NCBI RefSeq assembly: GCF_002160765.1
Contig: NZ_NFLF01000016.1
Location: forward strand, 18,462-82,461
Length of the DNA stretch: 64,000 bases
Source of the DNA: Lachnoclostridium sp. An138
Lineage (GTDB): Bacteria; Bacillota; Clostridia; Lachnospirales; Lachnospiraceae
Reading direction: 5' to 3'
A model generated the notes under the pieces. It worked only from the letters and a program-made list of their open reading frames with translations. It was not told the origin of the DNA and searched no databases. This document shows, one piece after another, positions 1 through 7,398 of this stretch; positions within the stretch are counted from its first letter, which is position 1, and every line of letters begins with the position of its first letter. The position numbers and the translations under genes were made by a program.

Positions 1-1469
1 TTCGGCTTCTTCAGCAGAGCGCGGGCAATGCAGAGTCTCTGCTTCTGGCCGCCGGACACGTTGCTTCCGCCCTGCTCTATCCAGGTATCATATTTATTCG
101 GAAAACGCTCGATGAACTCATCCGCGCAGGCCAGCTTGCAGACGCGCACAAGCTCTTCGTCTGAAGCATTCTTATCGCCCCAGCGCAGGTTCTCCTTGAT
201 GGTGCCGGAAAACAGCACATTCTTCTGCAGCACCATGGAAACCTCATTCCGCAGTGTCTCGATATCATAATCGCGCACGTCAACGCCTGCCACCTTCACA
301 CTTCCGGAGGTCACGTCATACAGTCGCGGAATCAGCTGCACCAATGTAGATTTTGCGCTTCCCGTACCGCCTATGATGCCCACAGTTTCACCGGATTTAA
401 TCTCCAGATTCGTATGGGACAGATGCAGATTGTCCGGATCGCCCTGATAACTGAAGCAGACATCCTCAAAAGTAATCTCCCCGTTCTCTACGCTCATTAC
501 CGGATCTTTTTTATCTGTCAGGCTGCTGGTCTCATTCAGCACCTCGCAGATACGTTCTCCGGAGGACTTTGCCATGGAAAGCATAACAGCCACCATTGCA
601 ATCATCATCAGGCTGATCAGAATGTTCATGGTATAGGTAAACAGACTCATCAGCTGTCCTGTCTTCATATCCCCTACAACGATAATCTGCGCGCCCAGCC
701 AGGAAATCGCAATAATGCAGGCATATACCGTAAACTGCATGGTAGGCATCATGCTCACCATCAGCTTCTCCGCCCGGATCGCAAACCGGTACAGAGCCTC
801 AGACGCTTTCTTGAATTTCTTTGTTTCATAGTCCTCACGCACATACGCCTTGACCACGCGGATGCCGGTCAGGTTCTCCTGCACGCTGGCATTCAGAGCG
901 TCATACTGGTCAAACATGGCACGGAAATAAGGACCTACACGGCTCATCAGAAACGCTACCACAAAGCCCAGAAACACAAGGGCTACCAGGAATACCATGG
1001 ACAGCTCTGAATTGATCATAAACGCCATAAACATGGCTGCAATCAGCGTAATCGGCGCTCTTGTGAACATACGCATCATCATCTGGAACGCCATCTGCAC
1101 ATTGGTCACGTCTGTGGTCAGCCTCGTTACCAGACCTGCTGTGGAAAAATGATCAATATTGGAAAAAGAAAACTCCTGGATATGATTGTACATGCCCTCC
1201 CGGACATTTTTCGCAAATCCTGCAGACGCGATTGCCGCCTGCCGGGCCGCCATCGCTCCGCAGAACAGAGACGCGAATGAGACCAGAAGCATAATAATCC
1301 CGACTTTGACTACGTAATTAATATTCCCCGCTCCAAGGCCGTTGTCAATGATTTCCGACATCAGAAGCGGTATAATCATTTCAAATATGACCTCAAATAT
1401 AATAAAGACTGGGGCCGCAATCGCTGTCTTCTTGTATTCGCCTACATAGGCCTTCAATGTCTTCAGCAT
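1..1469 (-). CDS. ABC exporter, fused permease/ATPase half-transporter (3' end cut by window)
   Basis: About 489 residues of an MsbA/LmrA/BmrA-type half-transporter are visible; such proteins export drugs, lipids or peptides as dimers. The N-terminal ~330 residues form the six-helix membrane domain. Walker A reads GGTGSAKST near residue 362, with Ala where Gly is usual. The signature VSGGQKQR lies near residue 470, and the window ends just before Walker B. ATG at 1469 is preceded by GGAGGAAA. The gene lies 88 bp downstream of a marR gene in the same direction. MarR plus one or two ABC half-transporters is a common Bacillota efflux arrangement, so a partner half-transporter probably lies beyond the window. 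The substrate cannot be told. Confidence 0.93.
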   Translation of the reverse strand, partial: MLKTLKAYVGEYKKTAIAAPVFIIFEVIFEMIIPLLMSEIIDNGLGAGNINYVVKVGIIMLLVSFASLFCGAMAARQAAIASAGFAKNVREGMYNHIQEFSFSNIDHFSTAGLVTRLTTDVTNVQMAFQMMMRMFTRAPITLIAAMFMAFMINSELSMVFLVALVFLGFVVAFLMSRVGPYFRAMFDQYDALNASVQENLTGIRVVKAYVREDYETKKFKKASEALYRFAIRAEKLMVSMMPTMQFTVYACIIAISWLGAQIIVVGDMKTGQLMSLFTYTMNILISLMMIAMVAVMLSMAKSSGERICEVLNETSSLTDKKDPVMSVENGEITFEDVCFSYQGDPDNLHLSHTNLEIKSGETVGIIGGTGSAKSTLVQLIPRLYDVTSGSVKVAGVDVRDYDIETLRNEVSMVLQKNVLFSGTIKENLRWGDKNASDEELVRVCKLACADEFIERFPNKYDTWIEQGGSNVSGGQKQRLCIARALLKKP

Positions 1470-1557
1470 AAATTTCCTCCTCGTTTTATTCCTCTTTTTC
1501 CCCTGGTATCTGAAAAAAGACGCTCCCTTTCTCTGATACTTCAAGGCTTTCTTCTTT

Positions 1558-1989
1558 TCAGACTTCTGACAGACTGTTCAAAATGCGATCCAGAAGAACC
1601 ATGAGCTGCTCCTGTTCCTCTTTGGACAGGCAGTCGTAAATCCTGTTTTCAAGATTCCACGCCTGTTCCCACATCTGTCCCAGTATCTGCTCTCCTTTTT
1701 CAGTCAGTTCGATCACCCTGTACCTTCTGTCGGCAGGATTTGTCCTGCGAATGATAAACCCTTTCTCCTCCAGGCGGTTCAGAAGACCGGTAACCGTAGG
1801 GTTCTTCAACTGAAACCAGTTCTCAATCTGCCGCTGATGTATCTCTTCCTCACCGCTGCATTTCAGGTAAATCATCACATCCAGCTGGGCTGCTGTCAGA
1901 TTGTATTTCTGAAGATTTCTGTCCCCTAATTCCCGGAACTTGTTATTTAGCATTCGAAGCTGTCTGCCGATCGGGAATGGCTTCTGCAT
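1558..1989 (-). CDS. MarR-family transcriptional regulator
   Basis: 143-residue winged-helix regulator. The core runs from a helical N-terminus (QLRMLNNKFREL) through a recognition region (LKNPTVTGLLNRLEEKGF) to a wing (RRTNPADRR) and a C-terminal dimerisation helix. An in-frame ATG lies 32 codons upstream, but the ATG at 1989 has AGGAGG at the right distance and gives normal MarR length. It precedes the ABC exporter gene and probably represses that operon and itself. A 13-bp palindrome sits at its own transcription start. Ligand unknown. Confidence 0.92.
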   Translation of the reverse strand: MQKPFPIGRQLRMLNNKFRELGDRNLQKYNLTAAQLDVMIYLKCSGEEEIHQRQIENWFQLKNPTVTGLLNRLEEKGFIIRRTNPADRRYRVIELTEKGEQILGQMWEQAWNLENRIYDCLSKEEQEQLMVLLDRILNSLSEV

Positions 1990-2078
1990 ACTTTTCCCCT
2001 CCTTTTCTGTCAGAATGTCGGATGTATAGATTATAACCGGCAGGTAATGCTGTAAATAGATAGCTTGATATATAACCT

Positions 2079-2124
2079 GATACATAGTATCCTATATGCT
2101 AATACGACAGCGTGCGGTTGTCAA
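2079..2124 (-). promoter_or_regulatory. marR promoter with candidate MarR operator
   Basis: Minus strand: TTGACA (2119-2124), 17-bp spacer, TAGCAT (2096-2101). The palindrome GATAC-ATA-GTATC (2079-2091) covers the expected start point. Position and symmetry suit autorepression by MarR; binding is inferred. Confidence 0.6.
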
Positions 2125-2156
2125 TAAAAGAAATCTTAAAAAAATATAAACAGCCT

Positions 2157-2185
2157 TTGACGTATCTGTGGAAAGCCAGTATACT
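2157..2185 (+). promoter_or_regulatory. Promoter of the DUF1622 gene
   Basis: TTGACG (2157-2162), 17-bp spacer, TATACT (2180-2185). It starts a ~35-nt leader before the ATG at 2228 and lies back to back with the marR promoter. Confidence 0.7.
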
Positions 2186-2227
2186 GGATTTATCACTTAT
2201 GAGGAATGAAGGGGGATACAGACAGAT

Positions 2228-2545
2228 ATGCTGGACATGCTTCATATTATTCTGGAAAACATTGTAGACGGAGCCATACTTCTTTTTGAGTTTATCGGGG
2301 TGGGAATCATCATCTTCTCCGGCATCCGGGGGTTTTTCCTGTATATCCGCCGTTCGCCGGACACAAAGCTGACTCTGGCCAAAGGCCTGGCCATGGGCCT
2401 GGAGTTCAAGCTGGGAAGCGAGATCCTGCGTACCGTAGTTGTCCGCGACTGGAAGGAAATCGGAATCGTAGCCGGAATCATCGCCCTGCGGGCGGCGCTG
2501 ACGTTTCTGATTCACTGGGAGATCAAAGAGGAGGAGAAGCAGTAG
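2228..2545 (+). CDS. DUF1622 family membrane protein
   Basis: 105-residue protein with the DUF1622 pattern: a first membrane helix with a glycine-rich stretch (LFEFIGVGIIIFSGIRGF), a conserved cytoplasmic segment (KLTLAKGLAMGLEFKLGSEI), and a second helix ending in IREE-like charged residues (HWEIKEEEKQ). Function of the family is unknown. GGGGGA lies 12 nt before the ATG and the promoter is at 2157-2185. The gene is monocistronic, and its stop codon lies in the loop of its own terminator. It is divergent from marR; no functional link is evident. Confidence 0.88.
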   Translation: MLDMLHIILENIVDGAILLFEFIGVGIIIFSGIRGFFLYIRRSPDTKLTLAKGLAMGLEFKLGSEILRTVVVRDWKEIGIVAGIIALRAALTFLIHWEIKEEEKQ

Positions 2546-2575
2546 GCTTCTCCTCCCTCTTTGATCTCTTCTGTT
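2521..2575. terminator. Terminator overlapping the end of the DUF1622 gene
   Basis: A ~20-bp stem (arms 2521-2540 and 2546-2566, one bulge) closes on a 5-nt loop that contains the TAG stop codon. It is followed by TCTTCTGTTTT. The convergent XRE gene ends at 2584, so it may also act on that side. Confidence 0.8.
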
Positions 2576-2583
2576 TTGCTACC

Positions 2584-2925
2584 CTAATCTGACAGATACA
2601 GCTGCAGCAATTTTACCGCTTTTTTTCTTTTGTCTTCTTCGCAGTTTTGGAGAAAGAACAGGATTCCTCCAGCCTCATCAGGATATTCTCTGTCCTCCTG
2701 TTTTCCAAAAATAATATAGTCAGTGGCAACACCCAGACAGCCCGCGATCTCTACCAGCGTGTCCAGCGACATTCCGCAGTATCCTCTCTCAATATCGGCA
2801 TAATATTTTTCCGCTTTCCCAATCCGTTCCGCAATCTCTGAACGCGCAAGCCCGAGCTCTTCCCGCCGCATTCGCATCCGTTTTCCAGCCCCACATCTGT
2901 CATATATCTGTCTGTCCTGATCCAT
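2584..2925 (-). CDS. XRE-family helix-turn-helix regulator
   Basis: 113 residues. The N-terminal HTH_3 domain (about residues 13-75) contains RMRREELGLARSEIAERIG, the recognition helix and the usual VEIAGCLGVATDYIIFG end. The C-terminal ~40 residues (SEEDKRKKAVKLLQLYL type) form a helical tail as in small SinR-like regulators. It sits downstream of the surface-protein operon in the same direction and may regulate it, but no operator is visible next to it. Start: ATG at 2925. Target unknown. Confidence 0.85.
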   Translation of the reverse strand: MDQDRQIYDRCGAGKRMRMRREELGLARSEIAERIGKAEKYYADIERGYCGMSLDTLVEIAGCLGVATDYIIFGKQEDREYPDEAGGILFFLQNCEEDKRKKAVKLLQLYLSD

Positions 2926-2977
2926 GACAACCTCACGTCACTCTCTTTTTCATAAATAAGAATATACGCAACGAACA

Positions 2978-3007
2978 CCGCAGAGCCCTTAAAAACATGC
3001 TCTGCGG
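2978..3007. terminator. Hairpin after the surface-protein operon
   Basis: Arms CCGCAGAGC (2978-2986) and GCTCTGCGG (2999-3007). There is no strong U-run on either side, so termination is likely but weak. It separates the acidic repeat protein gene from the XRE gene. Confidence 0.5.
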
Positions 3008-3028
3008 CATTTCCTTTTGCTGTTTTTC

Positions 3029-3631
3029 TCAGGAAATAGAAGAGTCCTCTGTCTCCGCTTTCTCCGGCCCGGACACTACAACAGATTCTTCCGTGGCGCT
3101 ATCCGTTTCTTTATCCAGATTCTCTTCCGGTGTTTCAACAGTGACATTCTCTCCACTATCAGCTTCAGGCTCCTGAACTGGTTCCTCTGTCACTCCATTC
3201 TCCGGAATACTCTCTGAATCCTCCGGCGTTCCGTTCTCCGGATCACTCAAGGAATCCTCTGACATTCCATTCTCCGGCTCCTGCTCCAAATTTTCATTCA
3301 TTCCATTCTCCGGATTTTCTTCCATTTCTCCATCCGGTTGACTTATTTCTCCCTCTTCTTCCGGCTCAGTTCCCGGCATAATCGGTATCTCTTCTTCCGG
3401 CAGAACCTCTTCTGATGATTCTTCAGGCAGCTTCTCCAAGGATTCATCTCCTAAAATATTCTCTGTCCCTTCTGTTGACTCGTCTGACTTTTGAGTAATT
3501 GTCAGGCTGACATTCGCTATTGGTACTTCTTTACTATATTTACCCAGTACCTCACCTGAGGTGAACAGAAAGAGTATACAAAAAAGCATACCTGTAATTA
3601 TTCCACAGTATTTTCTATTCCATCTTTTCAC
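3029..3631 (-). CDS. Secreted acidic repeat protein of the SipW/TasA-like locus
   Basis: 200 residues. The N-terminus has basic residues, a hydrophobic segment (~10-27) and SGEVLGKYSKE, resembling SipW-type signal peptides that end before KYS/KYT. The rest is strongly acidic and Pro/Glu/Ser-rich, with four perfect-register 12-residue repeats starting PENG at residues 107, 119, 131 and 143. No sortase motif or second membrane helix is seen. It is the last gene of the operon, 18 bp after the camelysin-like gene. No family is recognised. A flexible surface or matrix component is a guess from composition and context. Confidence 0.75.
   Translation of the reverse strand: MKRWNRKYCGIITGMLFCILFLFTSGEVLGKYSKEVPIANVSLTITQKSDESTEGTENILGDESLEKLPEESSEEVLPEEEIPIMPGTEPEEEGEISQPDGEMEENPENGMNENLEQEPENGMSEDSLSDPENGTPEDSESIPENGVTEEPVQEPEADSGENVTVETPEENLDKETDSATEESVVVSGPEKAETEDSSIS
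3170..3313 (-). repeat. Four tandem 36-bp coding repeats (PENG 12-mers)
   Basis: Encodes residues 107-154 of the acidic protein. Each 12-residue unit begins PENG, then varies (MNENLEQE, MSEDSLSD, TPEDSESI, VTEEPVQE). The exact 12-residue register points to tandem duplication, and copy number may vary between strains. Confidence 0.8.
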
Positions 3632-3649
3632 AGCTAGTTTCCCTCCCTG

Positions 3650-4267
3650 CTAGTCTATCTGTTCTGCATGAACAGAAATTTGGATATCCTCGATTTCAAT
3701 GGAACTATCCGTATTCTCCGGTTCTGTGGCTGAATCATTGGAAAGTTTTGCTGGATCTAACATGATTGTCAGAGTATGAGTCCGTGCTGATCCGTTTGCT
3801 TCTGTGCTGTCAAATTTCCAGTCAGCGCTTTCAAAACGACATTCATTACTTTCCCCAGTCTCTGTTCCACTTGCAACATCATCTACCTTCACTGTCAGAG
3901 CCTTTTTAACATTTTCATCTAAATTGTCGGGAAATTTCACAATAATGTCATACTTCCAGGACACTTCACTGGGTTTTCCTGTCGCTTCATCAGTATTGGA
4001 CACAGTAAACTGCCATTCTGCTGGGTTTGCCTTTGTCTGTTCATCGGATAAATTTATCATGACTTCGTTTTGTTCTGAGACTAATTCTCCATCCACAACA
4101 AATGCAGCCACTCTTGCCTGACTGCTTCCTGCCGCAGAGGTAGAAAAACTGGAATAGGTTTTCCCCGCTGCAAATATTCCTCCCAGCGCCAGAAGCAGCC
4201 CCAGTGCCGCAAATCCTGTTTTCTTCAGTCTTTTTTTATATCCTTCCTTATTTCTTTGTCCCATCAT
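3650..4267 (-). CDS. TasA/camelysin-like secreted protein
   Basis: 205 residues. A basic N-terminus is followed by a hydrophobic helix (~17-35) and the SipW-type cleavage region GKTYSSFSTSAAGS, then ARVAAFVVDGE, as in TasA/camelysin proteins where a beta-sandwich follows the signal. The body is a predicted beta-rich domain ending in IEIEDIQISVHAEQID, a typical last strand. GTMAKYTS-type processing by the neighbouring SipW enzyme is likely. The start overlaps the sipW2 end by 20 bp, suggesting coupling; ATG at 4267 and 4264 are both possible. Inferred role: extracellular fibre or matrix subunit. Confidence 0.8.
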   Translation of the reverse strand: MMGQRNKEGYKKRLKKTGFAALGLLLALGGIFAAGKTYSSFSTSAAGSSQARVAAFVVDGELVSEQNEVMINLSDEQTKANPAEWQFTVSNTDEATGKPSEVSWKYDIIVKFPDNLDENVKKALTVKVDDVASGTETGESNECRFESADWKFDSTEANGSARTHTLTIMLDPAKLSNDSATEPENTDSSIEIEDIQISVHAEQID

Positions 4268-4772
4268 CTCTTTCTTCCTTTCTCGCCTTCCACTGGCCCG
4301 GGGCGAAAATCAAAAGCACCGCCGCACACAGCACAATTCCCATTCCCATGGGGGTTCTGAAAAAAAGTACTGTATCGCCAGCTCCGGGGAGCACTGCCCT
4401 GACCTTTCCAAGTATCTGCTCTGTCTCTATTGGTTCATCCTCGACATTATTTGCATCCCCTTTTGTTACAGCTTTTCCATCTTCCATCCTGAGCAGTCTG
4501 TGTGTAATAAGATTTCCTGCGTCATCCTCGTACACGACCACATCTCCAGAAGTATAGGATGATTGCTCTCTGATAAGAACCAGCGCGCCCACCGGTATTT
4601 CAGGCTCCATGCTGCCTGACATTACTACCGCCTGGCTCCATCCCAAAAATTCCGGCAGTGGATCTCCTGACAGTTTCCCGTACAGAAAAGAGCCTGATCC
4701 GGCAAAAAACAGCAGCGCAAGAAGCACAATCAGTCCACGCAGCCAGCTACCTGCTCTCAGTTTTTCTTTCAT
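4248..4772 (-). CDS. SipW-type signal peptidase I (second copy)
   Basis: 174-residue ER-type signal peptidase with a Ser/His catalytic pair instead of Ser/Lys. Ser54 lies in MSGSMEP, His91 in LITHRLL, and Asp106 in KGDANN. There is a membrane helix at ~12-31 and another at ~150-165. In Bacillus, SipW processes TasA and TapA. This copy overlaps the preceding sortase-like-anchored protein gene by 26 bp and the following camelysin-like gene by 20 bp, so all three are probably translated together and it likely serves the downstream substrate. Confidence 0.93.
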   Translation of the reverse strand: MKEKLRAGSWLRGLIVLLALLFFAGSGSFLYGKLSGDPLPEFLGWSQAVVMSGSMEPEIPVGALVLIREQSSYTSGDVVVYEDDAGNLITHRLLRMEDGKAVTKGDANNVEDEPIETEQILGKVRAVLPGAGDTVLFFRTPMGMGIVLCAAVLLIFAPGQWKARKEERDDGTKK

Positions 4773-5538
4773 TTTTGCTCTTTCTCATGTAACAGATTCC
4801 AGTCACAGCAATGCCGCACACAGCGCATGCCAGAAATACCATATAGAACACCGGGCTCTGTACATCTCCTGTTCTCGGGCTGTTCTCTATCCGATCTGGA
4901 GAAGCAGAAGAACCTCCACTTCCACTCCCGTTTCCGCCGCTTCCTCCCTGCCCATTTTCTGTCTTCTGCTCCGCATATACACTGAGATTTATCGTGCAGT
5001 CTACATAGCTACGGGCATCAATCCCGATAGCCGTGTCATCCGCATCACTCCGCGTTTCCCATTTCCATTCCAGAATATAAGTATGCTTTGCGTCCTGAGC
5101 CAGTTCCCGAACAGCCGTCACATTCTCTCTGAGGTCTGCCCATTCTGTCTCGCTTCCTATCAGATACTGGCCGTCTTTCTCATGGAGCCGTATATATAAA
5201 GGTATTTCTCTCTGATTTGTTCCTTTGGTTTCTATTTTATATTCCATGGGAAATCCGGCAGAATTGCAGACTGTGAACTGATAGCTTCCCGAGCTTCCCG
5301 GAGCAATCAGCTTCTGCCCTCCAAAATCGCTGTTTGAAAAGAGATTCAGAGCCATCTCTTTTTCCCAGCGTTTCTGCCCGTTATCTTCTATTACGATAAG
5401 CCCTTCCTCTGTACCGCCGGCCGATGCCTGAACAGAAAGAGGTTCCGTTACCGCAGCCAAACAGCAGAATGTCAGAACAGCAAGTGCTGTCAGACGATGT
5501 AAAAGCGAAAATTTCGCTTTTCTTCTATGATTCATCAC
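4747..5538 (-). CDS. Surface protein with noncanonical sortase-like C-terminus
   Basis: 263 residues. A signal peptide (~12-40, ending VQASA) leads to a beta-rich domain (about 45-190) whose last strand reads DCTINLSVYAEQ, like the neighbouring TasA-like proteins. A Gly/Ser linker (~197-212) follows, then NSPRTGD (219-225), a membrane helix (229-250) and a basic tail. The layout is that of a sortase substrate, but the first motif residues are S-P rather than L-P. No sortase gene is in the window. AGGAGG precedes GTG 5538 and ATG 5535; either may start. It may anchor or cap a fibre made by its neighbours. Confidence 0.75.
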   Translation of the reverse strand: MMNHRRKAKFSLLHRLTALAVLTFCCLAAVTEPLSVQASAGGTEEGLIVIEDNGQKRWEKEMALNLFSNSDFGGQKLIAPGSSGSYQFTVCNSAGFPMEYKIETKGTNQREIPLYIRLHEKDGQYLIGSETEWADLRENVTAVRELAQDAKHTYILEWKWETRSDADDTAIGIDARSYVDCTINLSVYAEQKTENGQGGSGGNGSGSGGSSASPDRIENSPRTGDVQSPVFYMVFLACAVCGIAVTGICYMRKSKNERKTESR

Positions 5539-5663
5539 TTCAGTCCCTCCTTTTGAGTTTCATGTCTTTCAGACCTCATCACAATAGGGCTTTTCAGCCG
5601 TGCTCTGATAAAACCTGAAAAGATGGTATTTTATTACATATGTCTTCCATTCAGCTATGTTTG

Positions 5664-5697
5664 CAGAAGGCTTTGCCGCCACTCGCAAAGCCTTCTG
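5664..5697 (-). terminator. Hairpin after the TasA-like gene (partial terminator or mRNA stabiliser)
   Basis: A 13-bp perfect stem (5664-5676 with 5685-5697) lies 14 bp after the stop. No U-run follows on the minus strand, so it may protect the 3' end of the structural gene's message or reduce read-through rather than stop it fully. Confidence 0.55.
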
Positions 5698-5710
5698 TAA
5701 ATGTGACAAG

Positions 5711-6397
5711 TTAATCTACCTGTGTAGCGATTACGTTTGCTTCAATTGTAATCTTAGGTTCACTTCCATCTGTCTGAGCAAGAATACCAAGGTCTGTATC
5801 ATGATTGTCACTGGAAGGATTGCTTCCTAACCCCAAGTCGTAAACTGCATCATCATCAAATGCCCATGCCCAATAAATATCGAACGCTTGGGATTCACCT
5901 GCTTTTAGCTCCACACCATCTTTTAATCCACCATCGACAACTCCAAAATTATTCAACTGATCAAGAGTATAATAGTTAGTGCCGTCCAGGGAGTATACAA
6001 TCGGAATATTATTTGTTTTAGATTCGTTCAAATCTACATCAATGTGAGCTGTAACTTCCGACTCGTTCTCAACGTTTACTTCAAACACACCACCTGTACC
6101 TGGGGCGATGATCTTTTCGCCGTCTACTCCATTTACCACATTGGCATCATCACCCAATCCATCCCAGTCATCTCCAATTGTTTCAAACAGATCAAATGTA
6201 ATTCCCTGTGACGTGTTAGTAGCAATCTCTTGCTCATTTACTTTAATCGACCACTTCGCTACTCTTGCCGTATCAGATCCACTGGCCGTAGAAGTGTACT
6301 TTGCCATCGTGCCGCTGATCAGGCAGGTCATAACCAGGCTGGCTGCCAGCATTCCACCTGCGACTCTCATTGTTTTGGAGCGTTTCTTACTTTCCAT
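5711..6397 (-). CDS. TasA-like SipW-dependent secreted protein
   Basis: 228 residues. The signal region (KKRSKTMRVAGG, hydrophobic 13-30, then GTMAKYTSTASGSD) is the typical SipW-dependent form, and ARVAKWSIKVN follows as in TasA/camelysin proteins. The mature part is acidic and predicted beta-rich, ending in EPKITIEANVIATQVD. It contains IYWAWAFDDD, a motif often seen in this group in Clostridia. It lies 80 bp downstream of sipW1, and a strong hairpin follows it, as expected for an abundant product. Likely an extracellular fibre subunit; the assembly role is inferred. Confidence 0.87.
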   Translation of the reverse strand: MESKKRSKTMRVAGGMLAASLVMTCLISGTMAKYTSTASGSDTARVAKWSIKVNEQEIATNTSQGITFDLFETIGDDWDGLGDDANVVNGVDGEKIIAPGTGGVFEVNVENESEVTAHIDVDLNESKTNNIPIVYSLDGTNYYTLDQLNNFGVVDGGLKDGVELKAGESQAFDIYWAWAFDDDAVYDLGLGSNPSSDNHDTDLGILAQTDGSEPKITIEANVIATQVD

Positions 6398-6477
6398 ACA
6401 TATCCTCCTTGTCTGACGTTTTCCGTCATAACATCTGCTATTTATGTAACAATTCTTTTTGTGGCGAAAAGAATGCG

Positions 6478-7140
6478 TTACCCCCGCTCATGGCCTTTTT
6501 CTTCACCCGGAAGGGATTTCCGTCTTCTTCTGTCCGTCCACCTGTCTGCCCAAACGGGTATCTGAAAACACAATAACATGATTACTATTGGCAGGAGCAC
6601 ACAGCCAACCATTCCTCTCGGAGTCTGAACATACATGACAAAATCTCCTGCCCTTCTTATATGCGCAACGTAGGAGCCCAAAATCTGCTCCTGTGTAATC
6701 TGAATTCCGTCAGGCGCGTTGTTCGCGTCACCCTGGGTTGTATACAAAACGGAACCGTCCTCTCCCGTTTCCACTCCCGTAATGCGATGCGTCACAAAGC
6801 CTGTACCACTTTGAAAGCACACAACATCCCCTTCCTGATAAGGCCCCTGATTCTCTCCTGCATTTTTGATAATAATTAAATCTCCCGTGTCAAAAAACGG
6901 AGACATACTACCCGACTGAACCGCCAGTGGAGTATAGCCCAGAAAATTGGGCGGAAGCTCCGGATGCATCAGAGACTGTACCAGCAACGTTATATTGACA
7001 AGCACCACCGGAAACAAAATAACGCACAGTACGGTACCGACGATATCAGCAAACTTTTTGACAGAACTCCCCTTGGGTGTCTTTTTCCTCCATTTATCTC
7101 TTGACCCATGCTTGATTTTCTTTATTTTTTCCTTCATCAC
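6478..7140 (-). CDS. SipW-type signal peptidase I (first copy)
   Basis: 220-residue ER-type signal peptidase. Catalytic Ser78 lies in QSGSMSP, His118 in FVTHRIT and Asp138 in TQGDANN. The basic N-terminal arm (~30 residues) is longer than in the second copy. Membrane helices are at ~33-57 and ~180-195, and the C-terminus is highly basic. It heads the surface-protein operon behind a TTGCAA-17-TATAAT promoter. GTG 7140 and ATG 7137 are both possible starts. It most likely removes the signal peptide of the adjacent TasA-like protein. Confidence 0.94.
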   Translation of the reverse strand: MMKEKIKKIKHGSRDKWRKKTPKGSSVKKFADIVGTVLCVILFPVVLVNITLLVQSLMHPELPPNFLGYTPLAVQSGSMSPFFDTGDLIIIKNAGENQGPYQEGDVVCFQSGTGFVTHRITGVETGEDGSVLYTTQGDANNAPDGIQITQEQILGSYVAHIRRAGDFVMYVQTPRGMVGCVLLPIVIMLLCFQIPVWADRWTDRRRRKSLPGEEKGHERG

Positions 7141-7169
7141 TCTCGTTCCCTGTTAATCACTTCCACTAA

Positions 7170-7206
7170 TCGTATTTATTATACGACAAAGCGTATTAAT
7201 TTGCAA
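7170..7206 (-). promoter_or_regulatory. Promoter of the SipW/TasA-like operon with palindromic operator
   Basis: Minus strand: TTGCAA (7201-7206), 17-bp spacer, TATAAT (7178-7183). The -10 lies inside a 17-bp palindrome (7170-7186) of form TCGT-N9-ACGA. A repressor bound there would block RNA polymerase. The divergent XRE gene is the obvious candidate regulator. Confidence 0.75.
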
Positions 7207-7308
7207 CGATTTTACGTTATATTTTTTCGATATATCGCATTTCGCAAAATACCATCAGATTGTAGCTTTTTTCCAATAAATATATGTTTTTATAGTAACA
7301 ATCAGCTT

Positions 7309-7325
7309 TCGTTAAATATTTACGA
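7309..7325. promoter_or_regulatory. Second TCGT-N9-ACGA palindrome
   Basis: 17-bp site with the same TCGT/ACGA ends and AT-only centre as 7170-7186. It lies nearer the XRE gene, upstream of its TATAAT-like -10 (7370-7375). A perfect CGATATATCG (7228-7237) lies between the two. The 7141-7398 intergenic region is otherwise AT-rich and gene-free. Confidence 0.55.
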
Positions 7326-7398
7326 TAAAACATATTATTTTATTACGAATTTTCTAATAATATTAACGATATAATTACATATTGCGAGGTGGTGAATC

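Noticed and set aside
1990..2085. N-terminal extension of the MarR protein to an upstream ATG
   Set aside because: The extension covers the promoter-proximal leader, is rich in Tyr/Ile, and the internal ATG has the better ribosome site and length.
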